Origin: Erythrobacter sp. YT30
GTDB taxonomy: Bacteria; Pseudomonadota; Alphaproteobacteria; Sphingomonadales; Sphingomonadaceae
Direction: 5' to 3'
Assembly (NCBI RefSeq): GCF_001542875.1
Contig: NZ_LMAF01000002.1
Span: forward strand, 1 to 64,000
Length of the DNA stretch: 64,000 bases
The notes under the pieces are model-generated. The model was not told the origin of the DNA. It ran no database searches and was given only the letters and a program-made list of their open reading frames with translations. How positions within the stretch are numbered: position 1 is the first letter of the stretch; the number at the start of each line of letters is the position of its first letter. Shown here piece by piece: positions 57,092 through 64,000 of this stretch. A program made the position numbers and the translations under genes.

Positions 57092-57905
57092 CCTTCCCCC
57101 TATTCGCGAAGTCATCCAGCGTCATGGCCTTTCCGCGAGCAAGAAGCTGGGTCAGAATTTCCTTCTTGATGAGCAATTGCTAGACCGGATCGCGGCCATT
57201 CTAGGCGATCTATCGGGCGCGAGTGTGCTTGAAATCGGCCCTGGTCCAGGTGGTCTGACGCGAGCATTGCTGCGCGCTGGAGCAGAGGTGACGGCGATCG
57301 AAATGGATTCGCGCTGCCTGCCTGCTTTGGCGGAACTGAGCGAGGCATTTCCCGGCCAACTCACGGTCATCGAGGGCGATGCAATGGCGCTCGACCATGC
57401 TGACATTATGCACGGCGAACCTTTCCATATCGCCTCCAATCTGCCCTATAATGTCGGAACAGCTTTGTTCGTGAAGTGGCTATCGGGCGAAACATGGCCG
57501 CCGCAATGGCAGTCACTCACGCTTATGTTCCAGCAGGAAGTTGCCCAGCGCATAGTCGCGAAACCGGAAACCCCTGCCTATGGCCGCCTCGCCGTGCTGG
57601 CCCAATGGAGAGCCGCGGCGAAACTCGCGATGAAGGTCCATCGCAGTGCCTTTACCCCTCCCCCCAAGGTCATGAGCGCGATTGTTCATGTGACTCCTTC
57701 GACAGCACCAGAAGGCGTCTCAGCCAGAACGCTAGAACGCCTGACCGAAGCCGCTTTCGGCCAACGCCGCAAAATGCTGCGGCAGAGTTTGAAAGGTGTG
57801 CCGGGCGCGCTCGATGCTCTGGGCCAAGTCGGCATTGATGAAACGCGCCGTGCGGAAACCCTCAGCGTCGCCGAGTTTGTCGAATTGGCAAGACAGTTGC
57901 CCTGA
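57084..57905 (+). CDS. rsmA: 16S rRNA dimethyladenosine methyltransferase
   Basis: A 273-residue KsgA/RsmA enzyme that dimethylates two adjacent adenines near the 3' end of 16S rRNA. The AdoMet motif VLEIGPGPGGLTRALL and the catalytic NLPYNVGT are visible, and the C-terminal helical domain contains FGQRRKMLRQSLK. It overlaps pdxA by 8 bases and ends the lptD-surA-pdxA-rsmA cluster. Confidence 0.97.
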   Translation: MTDLPPIREVIQRHGLSASKKLGQNFLLDEQLLDRIAAILGDLSGASVLEIGPGPGGLTRALLRAGAEVTAIEMDSRCLPALAELSEAFPGQLTVIEGDAMALDHADIMHGEPFHIASNLPYNVGTALFVKWLSGETWPPQWQSLTLMFQQEVAQRIVAKPETPAYGRLAVLAQWRAAAKLAMKVHRSAFTPPPKVMSAIVHVTPSTAPEGVSARTLERLTEAAFGQRRKMLRQSLKGVPGALDALGQVGIDETRRAETLSVAEFVELARQLP

Positions 57906-57984
57906 CCTCATAACTTTGCCCCATTAATACCTTATCAACGCCCCCGCCGTAGCCCTTCATCCGTGATGTGAGCAGGAGGTTTCG

Positions 57985-58563
57985 GTGTTCGGTTTTAACA
58001 AGCAAAATCCAATGATTGATGGTCCGATTGAATTCGAATTCTCGGTAGAGATCAATCGCCCCGCTTCAGCGGTATTCCCGCTTGTGGACGTGTCCGATCC
58101 TGGCTTTTCGCAGGTCGCACTTGGTAATTCTGTAAACCGGATCGCAGACGATACCTACGAATTGACAATCGAAGAAATGGACGATCTTTCGTTTCGTTTC
58201 CAAGTCCTCGAATGCATCAAGGACAAACAGCACTCCGCCAAGGTCGTGATCGAGCCGCGGGTTGGCAATCTCGTCGAAGCGGTTGAGGATTACCAGCTTA
58301 CCCCGCTTGGGGATGATCGATGCGTCGCAAAACTCACCACCAAAGCGACATTTGCCGATCACTTGAGCGATGAAGAAATTGCACAGGAAATCGCGATGAT
58401 GAGCATGGCTGCCGATGCCGATCTCACCAAGTTGAAACTTCATGCTGAAGAAGGCGTGGAAGCTGTCCGCGCCTACGACGAAGATCAGGAAGCTGACTTC
58501 GACATCGAGTTCGATCTGGGCGATCTCGACATTGACTGGGACGATATCGAACCTGAACAGTAA
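57985..58563 (+). CDS. SRPBCC-like acidic protein
   Basis: A 192-residue cytoplasmic protein, probably of the START/SRPBCC (polyketide cyclase-like) fold: EFEFSVEINRPASAVFPLVD is the usual first strand and helix, and ADADLTKLKLHAEEGVEAV a long C-terminal helix. The final 40 residues are extremely acidic (DLGDLDIDWDDIE). It starts with GTG behind a strong AGGAGG. Function unknown. It converges with malate synthase G, 9 bases apart. Confidence 0.75.
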   Translation: MFGFNKQNPMIDGPIEFEFSVEINRPASAVFPLVDVSDPGFSQVALGNSVNRIADDTYELTIEEMDDLSFRFQVLECIKDKQHSAKVVIEPRVGNLVEAVEDYQLTPLGDDRCVAKLTTKATFADHLSDEEIAQEIAMMSMAADADLTKLKLHAEEGVEAVRAYDEDQEADFDIEFDLGDLDIDWDDIEPEQ

Positions 58564-58572
58564 GGCGCGCTA

Positions 58573-60669
58573 TCAGCCCGCCTTCTTGCGCAGGCGCCAC
58601 TGGTGCAGCAGCGGTTCAGTGTAACCGCTCGGCTGCTCAACGCCTTTGAAGATCAGATCTTTGGCCGCGCTGAATGCCGGGCCATCCTCGTTCCCGATCA
58701 GCGGGATGTAATCCGGATCGCCAGCATTTTGGGCATCGACCTTGGCGGCCATGCGAGTGAGCGAATCCATCACTTGGTCTTCGCTCACGATCCCATGCAG
58801 AAGCCAATTGGCGATGTGCTGTGATGAGATGCGAAGTGTTGCGCGATCCTCCATCAGGCCGACATCGTTGATGTCCGGCACCTTGGAACACCCGACGCCC
58901 GCATCAACCCAGCGCACGACGTAGCCGAGCAGTCCCTGGCAATTGTTGTCGAGTTCATCACGCAACTCATCTTCGGGCCAATTGGTATTCTCAGCGAGCG
59001 GAATGGTAAGAAGCGCATCAAGGCCAGCGGGTTCGGGTAGGTTCTTTTGAATGTCGAACACGTTTTCGGCGTGATAATGCAGCGCGTGGAGTATTGCGGC
59101 TGTCGGCGATGGCACCCATGCCGTGTTAGCCCCGGCGCGCAAATGGCCGATTTTCTGTTCCATCATATCGCCCATGAGATCGGGCGCAGCCCACATGCCT
59201 TTCCCGATCTGCGCAACGCCCGAAAGGCCGTGTTTAAGGCCTATCGCGACATTACGGGCTTCGTAGGAACCGAGCCAGGCAGAGGTCTTCATCGCACCTT
59301 TGCGCATCATCGGTCCAGCGCGCATCGATGTGTGTATCTCGTCGCCCGTGCGATCGAGGAAACCGGTGTTGATGAAGACGATCCGGTCTTTTACTGCCTC
59401 AATACAGGCGGCAAGGTTGGCCGAAGTGCGGCGCTCTTCATCCATCACGCCGACCTTGATGGTGTGGCGTTTCAGGCAAAGAAGATCTTCGACCGCATCG
59501 AAAAGATCATTGGTGAAGGCGCATTCTTCAGGCCCGTGCATCTTGGGCTTCACGATATAGATGCTGCCCGCTTTCGAATTGCCGTACTTCGCGTGTCCTT
59601 CGACATCGAGAGTGCTGATCGCTGAGGTGAACACCGCATCTAAAATACCTTCGGGAATTTCGGAGCCATCATCGAGAATGATCGAAGGGTTGGTCATCAA
59701 ATGGCCGACATTGCGGACAAACATCAGGCTGCGGCCCGGCAGTGTATGCTCAGCGCCCGAACCTTCCTTGTAGTTCTTGTCGCCATTCAGTGTGCGGGTC
59801 ATCGTGCGCCCGCCCTTTTCAAAGCTTTCCTCCAAATCGCCGCGGATAATGCCGAGCCAATTTGAGTAAGCGACCAGCTTGTCTTCTGCATCGACAGCCG
59901 CGACTGAGTCTTCGCAATCGGCGATCGTAGTCAGAGCAGCTTCGACCATGATATCGGCAATGCCAGCCTTGTCATCCTTGCCCACCGGATGTTCGCGATC
60001 AAATACAACTTCGATATGCAGGCCATTGTTTTTGAAAAGAAGACCCTTTTCGGTGAATCCGACCCACTGGCTTTCATCCTGGAGTATGCCGTCCTTCTCG
60101 TCCTTGAGATCGACCCAGCTCTGATCCACCAGAGGCAGCGTTTCATCGAGGAATTGACGCCCGCGCGCGATGACCGCGTCGCCGCGCGCTTTGTCATATC
60201 CGCCGGGCTTTGCAGGAGGCGCATCGAGCGCATCTGTGCCGTAAAACGCATCATAAAGGCTGCCCCAACGTGCATTGGCGGCATTCAGCAGAAAACGCGC
60301 ATTGAGGATGGGCACCACAAGCTGAGGCCCGGCCATGGTCGCAATTTCTGGATCGACGTTTTGTGTCCCGATCTGAAAGTCACTCGGCTCTGGCACGAGG
60401 TAGCCAATGTCGCGCAGGAAAGCTTCGTATTCAGCAGCGTCATGCGGCTTACCGGCCCGATCAACGTGCCATTGATCGATGGTCGCCTGCAATTCCTCGC
60501 GCTTTTGAAGGAGCGCCCGATTGCGAGGCGCGAAGTCTGCGACCAGCTTCGCAAAGTCATTCCAGAAGACATCGGCATCGCGGCCAAGCGGAGCCAAGAC
60601 TTGGGTATCCAGGAATTCGGCCAGCTTTGCATCAATGGAAAGCCCGGCGCGCGAAATCATCGTCGTCAT
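58573..60669 (-). CDS. glcB: malate synthase G
   Basis: A 698-residue enzyme that makes malate from glyoxylate and acetyl-CoA. NSKAGSIYIVKPKMHGPEE and the long segment with GERRTS-like VMDEERRTSANLAACIEA are the G-isoform signature, and the C-terminal domain includes the catalytic Asp in DINDVGLMEDRATLRISSQH. The start at 60669 (MTTMISRAG) has AGAGGA upstream; the frame runs open to 60753. Isocitrate lyase is not in this window. It is divergent from the M20/ast genes. Confidence 0.96.
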   Translation of the reverse strand: MTTMISRAGLSIDAKLAEFLDTQVLAPLGRDADVFWNDFAKLVADFAPRNRALLQKREELQATIDQWHVDRAGKPHDAAEYEAFLRDIGYLVPEPSDFQIGTQNVDPEIATMAGPQLVVPILNARFLLNAANARWGSLYDAFYGTDALDAPPAKPGGYDKARGDAVIARGRQFLDETLPLVDQSWVDLKDEKDGILQDESQWVGFTEKGLLFKNNGLHIEVVFDREHPVGKDDKAGIADIMVEAALTTIADCEDSVAAVDAEDKLVAYSNWLGIIRGDLEESFEKGGRTMTRTLNGDKNYKEGSGAEHTLPGRSLMFVRNVGHLMTNPSIILDDGSEIPEGILDAVFTSAISTLDVEGHAKYGNSKAGSIYIVKPKMHGPEECAFTNDLFDAVEDLLCLKRHTIKVGVMDEERRTSANLAACIEAVKDRIVFINTGFLDRTGDEIHTSMRAGPMMRKGAMKTSAWLGSYEARNVAIGLKHGLSGVAQIGKGMWAAPDLMGDMMEQKIGHLRAGANTAWVPSPTAAILHALHYHAENVFDIQKNLPEPAGLDALLTIPLAENTNWPEDELRDELDNNCQGLLGYVVRWVDAGVGCSKVPDINDVGLMEDRATLRISSQHIANWLLHGIVSEDQVMDSLTRMAAKVDAQNAGDPDYIPLIGNEDGPAFSAAKDLIFKGVEQPSGYTEPLLHQWRLRKKAG

Positions 60670-60792
60670 AAAAGTCCTCTTTGGATCCAAAAGCTGTGCC
60701 CGGGGAGGAGGACTGATGCAAGCGCCTATGACGAAGCGCGCTTTGTAATGCAATGGGTTGGATGAAAGCTGTGCCGCCGCTAGACGGGAGGG

Positions 60793-62001
60793 ATGACTTC
60801 ATCAGTGACTTCGCAGGATTTCGACGCCCGCACTATGCTGGAACAAGTGCAGCAATGGTGCGCGATCAATACAGGCAGCGGCCATCTGGAGGGGCTTTCT
60901 CGTCAGGCCGATGCTTTGGCGGACGCTTTCAGCCAATTGCCCGGCGAGATTGAACTGGTTGAACCCGCCATTGTCACCGCAATTGCAAGCGATGGCAGCG
61001 AATTTGAAAAACCCAATGGCAAGCACTTCGTCATGCGGGTTCGCCCGCGCGCCAATCGGCGGATTATCCTCACCGGGCATATGGATACGGTGTTCCCAAA
61101 AGAGCACCCCTTTCAGGAACAAACTTGGCTTGATGATGAGACGCTAAACGGCCCTGGTGTCGCTGACATGAAAGGCGGCATTGCGGTCATCCTCCACGCA
61201 CTGATGGCGTTTGAGAATTCGCAGTCTGCCTCTTCGCTTGGCTATGATATTCTGATCAATTCAGATGAGGAAACCGGGTCGCTCGCGAGTTCAGCACTGA
61301 TTGCCGAACTGGCGCGCGGAAAGATGGCAGCACTGACCTATGAACCCGCCGCGCTTCCCGATGGCACACTCGCCCATGCGCGCGGGGGTACAGGCAATTA
61401 TTCGATCACGTTGAAAGGCAAGTCAGCACATGCCGGGCGCAACCCGGAAGACGGGCGCAATGCGATTGTTGCCGCGGCCGATTTGATCTTGCGCCTCAAA
61501 GCAATGGAGCGTGACGACATAACGGTGAATCCGGCAAAACTGGAAGGGGGCGGCCCCAACAATGTTGTGCCCGATCACGCAATCCTGCGCTTTAACATCC
61601 GCCCCAAGTCAACCGAGGCGATGGAGACCTTTGATCACGATTTGAGTCATTTACTCATCGAAATAGAGACGCAGCATCAAGTGAGCATTTCGCGCCATGG
61701 GGGCGTTACGCGGCCTCCAAAGCCTGTCGATGCCCATGCGCAGCGCCTCTTCGATCTTGTCAAGCAATGCGGCGCTGAGTTGGGTCAGGACATCAAATGG
61801 AAATCCACAGGCGGCGTGTGCGATGGTAACAACATCGCGGCTTGCGGAGTGCCGGTGGTTGATACAATGGGAGTGCGCGGTGGCGCGATCCATTCTTCTG
61901 ATGAATTCCTGATTGTGCCCAGCCTAGCTGAAAGGGCGGCGCTGTCTGCCCGCGTGATCGAAAGGCTCGCCAATGGCGCGCTGGAGGGGGACCCAATATG
62001 A
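60793..62001 (+). CDS. M20 family metallohydrolase at the head of the ast genes
   Basis: A 402-residue M20/ArgE-CPG2-like hydrolase. Zinc-site motifs GHMDTVFP (His96, Asp98), GPGVADMKGG and NSDEETGS are in order, with the internal dimerisation domain between. It resembles glutamate carboxypeptidase and acetylornithine deacetylase relatives. Its stop overlaps the astA start by 4 bases, so it belongs with arginine catabolism here and may act on an N-acyl amino acid of that pathway, though it is not the usual AstE. Confidence 0.85.
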   Translation: MTSSVTSQDFDARTMLEQVQQWCAINTGSGHLEGLSRQADALADAFSQLPGEIELVEPAIVTAIASDGSEFEKPNGKHFVMRVRPRANRRIILTGHMDTVFPKEHPFQEQTWLDDETLNGPGVADMKGGIAVILHALMAFENSQSASSLGYDILINSDEETGSLASSALIAELARGKMAALTYEPAALPDGTLAHARGGTGNYSITLKGKSAHAGRNPEDGRNAIVAAADLILRLKAMERDDITVNPAKLEGGGPNNVVPDHAILRFNIRPKSTEAMETFDHDLSHLLIEIETQHQVSISRHGGVTRPPKPVDAHAQRLFDLVKQCGAELGQDIKWKSTGGVCDGNNIAACGVPVVDTMGVRGGAIHSSDEFLIVPSLAERAALSARVIERLANGALEGDPI

Positions 62002-63014
62002 GCTTTCGTCTGCGCGCGGCCCGCTTGGCTGATCTGGAACATCTTTATGAAATGGCGAAGCTCACCGGTGGCGGCTTCACCAATCTGCCAGCCGACCGCA
62101 AAGCACTGGGCAGCAAGCTGGAACGTGCAGCAGAGGCTTTCGCCAATACCGATGACGAATGGATCGATGAGCAATTCGTGCTTGTGCTGGAGGACACCAA
62201 AACGCGAATGGTGCGCGGTACAAGCCAATTGATGACCAAGGTCGGTCAGCAATGGCCGTTCTATTCCTATCGCCTCAACACGCTGACCCAATACAGCGCT
62301 GAGCTTGATCGGACTGTGCGTACCGAGATGCTCAATCTGGTGACTGACCTGGAAGCCTCAAGCGAAGTGGGAGGACTCTTCCTTCACCCTAATGAGCGCG
62401 CGGGAGGGTTGGGATTGCTACTAGCCCGCAGCCGCTATCTCTTTATCGCTATGCATCGGTCTCGGTTCGCGGACCGCATTCTTGCTGAACTGCGCGGCAT
62501 CATCGATGAGCGCGGCGATTCCCCGTTTTGGGATAATGTCGCCGGGCGCTTTTTCGGGATGAGTTTCAACGAGGCGGATTATTTTAATGCGATCAACGGC
62601 AATCAATTCATTGCCGATCTGATGCCCAAGTACCCGGTCTACGTCGCGATGCTGGATGAGAGCGCACGCAAAGTGATTGGAGTGCCGCATCTATCGGGCC
62701 GTGCAGCCATGCGGATGCTCGAAAATGAGGGCTTCAATTACGAAGGTTATGTGGACATTTTCGATGGTGGTCCCAGCATGATCGCGCGCACGGATGACGT
62801 GACGAGCGTCAAGAACAGCAGTTCGGCAAAGCTGAAGGGAATGAATGTGGGTGAAGGGGAACGCGCTATCCTTGCCACCGGCAGGCTCGCCGACTTTAGA
62901 GCCTGTTATGGCGCGCGTGTGCTTGATGAAGAAGGCAGCATCGCGATTGATAGCCAGGCCGCGGACATCCTTGATGTAAGCGAAGGCGACACAGTCTGGA
63001 GTGTGGCGCGGTGA
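61998..63014 (+). CDS. astA: arginine N-succinyltransferase
   Basis: A 338-residue acyltransferase, the first step of the arginine succinyltransferase pathway (succinyl-CoA plus arginine). MSFRLRAARLADLEHLYEMAK at the start and the long GNAT-like core with SEVGGLFLHPNERAGGLG and NFEG-like NYEGYVDIFDGG match AstA. ATGA overlaps the M20 stop and astB overlaps its end, so the genes are coupled. Confidence 0.95.
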   Translation: MSFRLRAARLADLEHLYEMAKLTGGGFTNLPADRKALGSKLERAAEAFANTDDEWIDEQFVLVLEDTKTRMVRGTSQLMTKVGQQWPFYSYRLNTLTQYSAELDRTVRTEMLNLVTDLEASSEVGGLFLHPNERAGGLGLLLARSRYLFIAMHRSRFADRILAELRGIIDERGDSPFWDNVAGRFFGMSFNEADYFNAINGNQFIADLMPKYPVYVAMLDESARKVIGVPHLSGRAAMRMLENEGFNYEGYVDIFDGGPSMIARTDDVTSVKNSSSAKLKGMNVGEGERAILATGRLADFRACYGARVLDEEGSIAIDSQAADILDVSEGDTVWSVAR

Positions 63015-64000
63015 GCCTCACGGAAATCAACTTTGACGGGATCGTTGGGCCCAGCCACAATTATGCAGGCCTGAGCCTCGGCAATATTGCAAGTGCGAGC
63101 CATAAAGGCGATCCGTCCTACCCCCGCGCCGCTGCGCTTCAGGGCGCGGCGAAGATGCGAGGCAATCTAAGCCGCTTGGGCGTTCAGGGTTTTTTGCTTC
63201 CGCTGCCCCGTCCCAATATCCTGCTCGAAGACACGCTGAGCCTTGATGGGACCGAAGCGCCCGCTTTGCGCGCTGCGCCATGGTCAGCCTCAAGCATGTG
63301 GACTGCGAACGCCGCGACAGTTTCGCCTGCTCCGGACACTATAGATGGAAAGTGTCATCTCACACCCGCGAATCTCGTCGCCATGCTCCACCGCGCGCAG
63401 GAATGGCCCGACACCAAGCGCCAGCTCGATATAGCGTTTGGCAACACTGATCACTTTGTTGTCCATGGCCCTGTCCCGCCCACCTTTGGCGATGAAGGCG
63501 CGGCCAATCATGGGCGCTTTTGTGAGGGACATGGCAGCGCCGGTGTCGAGCTTTTCGTTTATGGCAAAACCGGTGGCAAATTCCCCGCACGCCAGCACGA
63601 GCAGGCAAGCCGCCTTGTCGCGCGCAAGCACGGCCTTGACCCAGCAAAATGCGTCTTCGTGGAACAGAACCCCGCTGCGATTGAAGCGGGCGCGTTTCAC
63701 AATGATGTGGTCAGCGTCGTCAATGAGCGCGTGCTGTTTACCCATGCTGAGGCGTTTGCGGATCAGGCTGGCGCCTATGAAGCGATCCGTGAAGTGTTCC
63801 CCGCTCTCGAGGTTGTCGAAGTCCCAAGTGCTTCTGTCTCACTTGAGGAAGCCATCCGCACTTACCTCTTCAACGCGCAATTGCTGACCATGCCCGATGG
63901 CTCCATGGCTTTGATTGTGCCGGAAGAATGTCGCGAAAGCGAAAGCGTGTGGTCTTATTGCGAGGCGATGATGGCCTCCAATGGTCCGATCCGAGAGGTC
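63011..64000 (+). CDS. astB: N-succinylarginine dihydrolase, 3' end outside the window
   Basis: The first 330 residues of AstB, which removes ammonia and CO2 from succinylarginine. It starts with GTG at 63011, overlapping the astA stop by 4 bases. INFDGIVGPSHNYAGLSLGN, HKGDPSYPRAAALQG, FGNTDHFVVHG and QNPAAIEAGAFHNDVVSVV are family motifs. The frame stays open to base 64000; the catalytic Cys near the C-terminus of AstB is not yet reached. No frameshift is seen. Confidence 0.95.
   Translation, partial: MSLTEINFDGIVGPSHNYAGLSLGNIASASHKGDPSYPRAAALQGAAKMRGNLSRLGVQGFLLPLPRPNILLEDTLSLDGTEAPALRAAPWSASSMWTANAATVSPAPDTIDGKCHLTPANLVAMLHRAQEWPDTKRQLDIAFGNTDHFVVHGPVPPTFGDEGAANHGRFCEGHGSAGVELFVYGKTGGKFPARQHEQASRLVARKHGLDPAKCVFVEQNPAAIEAGAFHNDVVSVVNERVLFTHAEAFADQAGAYEAIREVFPALEVVEVPSASVSLEEAIRTYLFNAQLLTMPDGSMALIVPEECRESESVWSYCEAMMASNGPIREV

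Noticed and set aside
57924..57938. TTAA-N7-TCAA resembling a CtrA box before the SRPBCC-like gene
   Set aside because: One half is mismatched, and such near-matches are frequent; there is no supporting context.
60670..60753. Longer start for malate synthase G
   Set aside because: The extra 28 residues are not family sequence, and AGAGGA precedes the ATG at 60669.
60689..60775. Direct repeat AAAGCTGTGCC 75 bases apart between glcB and the M20 gene
   Set aside because: It is only 11 bases, and one could expect such repeats by chance in this much sequence; no other symmetry supports an operator.

Overview
The window looks like chromosomal core DNA of an alphaproteobacterium, most likely an aerobic marine or freshwater member of the Erythrobacteraceae (order Sphingomonadales). 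Support comes from a fairly high GC content, gene-dense packing, an F1-ATPase operon separated from Fo with an epsilon subunit lacking its C-terminal helices, a SciP (DUF1153) gene with a CtrA-type box upstream, the order lptD-surA-pdxA-rsmA, a clamp-binding Hda-like protein, aerobic cobaltochelatase CobT, and a succinyltransferase-pathway (ast) operon. The family placement is inferred from content, not from a database search. No rRNA, tRNA, CRISPR array, prophage or insertion sequence is visible, and no gene-free stretch exceeds 300 bases.

Layout. 1-9,560: a long minus-strand run (fsa, cobT, small unknown gene, nitroreductase, cysS, small unknown gene, D-2-hydroxyacid dehydrogenase, acetolactate-synthase-like TPP enzyme, aldehyde dehydrogenase), with several genes joined by 4-base overlaps. 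9,700-22,330: mixed housekeeping and accessory genes (DUF2490, DUF4197 lipoprotein, priA, an iron-sulfur photolyase, a secreted protein, ferric-siderophore reductase, GST, SDR, desaturase, thioesterase, PEP-mutase-like protein, ada). 22,445-27,100: a tandem pair of membrane-anchored trypsin-like proteases, a small membrane protein and a TauD-type dioxygenase. 27,347-32,372: F1-ATPase operon atpH-A-G-D-C, interrupted by a large hairpin repeat before atpG and carrying an extra TRASH-type Cys protein between atpD and atpC. 32,473-38,202: PAP2_3 membrane protein, divergent Rrf2 regulator and cytochrome-b-like membrane protein, prolyl oligopeptidase, sciP, SOUL haem protein.

38,267-45,363: glmU with an overlapping HNH gene, gph, SDR, small membrane protein, DUF2794, cysE, hda and a DUF2066-like protein. 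45,433-48,780: purM, a purN fused to a YjbR/MmcQ domain, and a sulfotransferase. 48,801-52,035 (minus): pepA, a 47-residue DUF2256 protein, holC, a lipoprotein and ndk. 52,135-58,563: lptD-surA-pdxA-rsmA and an SRPBCC-like acidic protein. 58,573-64,000: malate synthase G (minus), then an M20 hydrolase, astA and the start of astB, which leaves the window.

The points I find most unusual are the twin protease/TM-hairpin/Cys-domain proteins, the PurN-YjbR fusion, the TRASH protein inside the ATP synthase operon, the nested symmetric operator between the Rrf2 gene and its neighbour, and the 81-base hairpin repeat between atpA and atpG.
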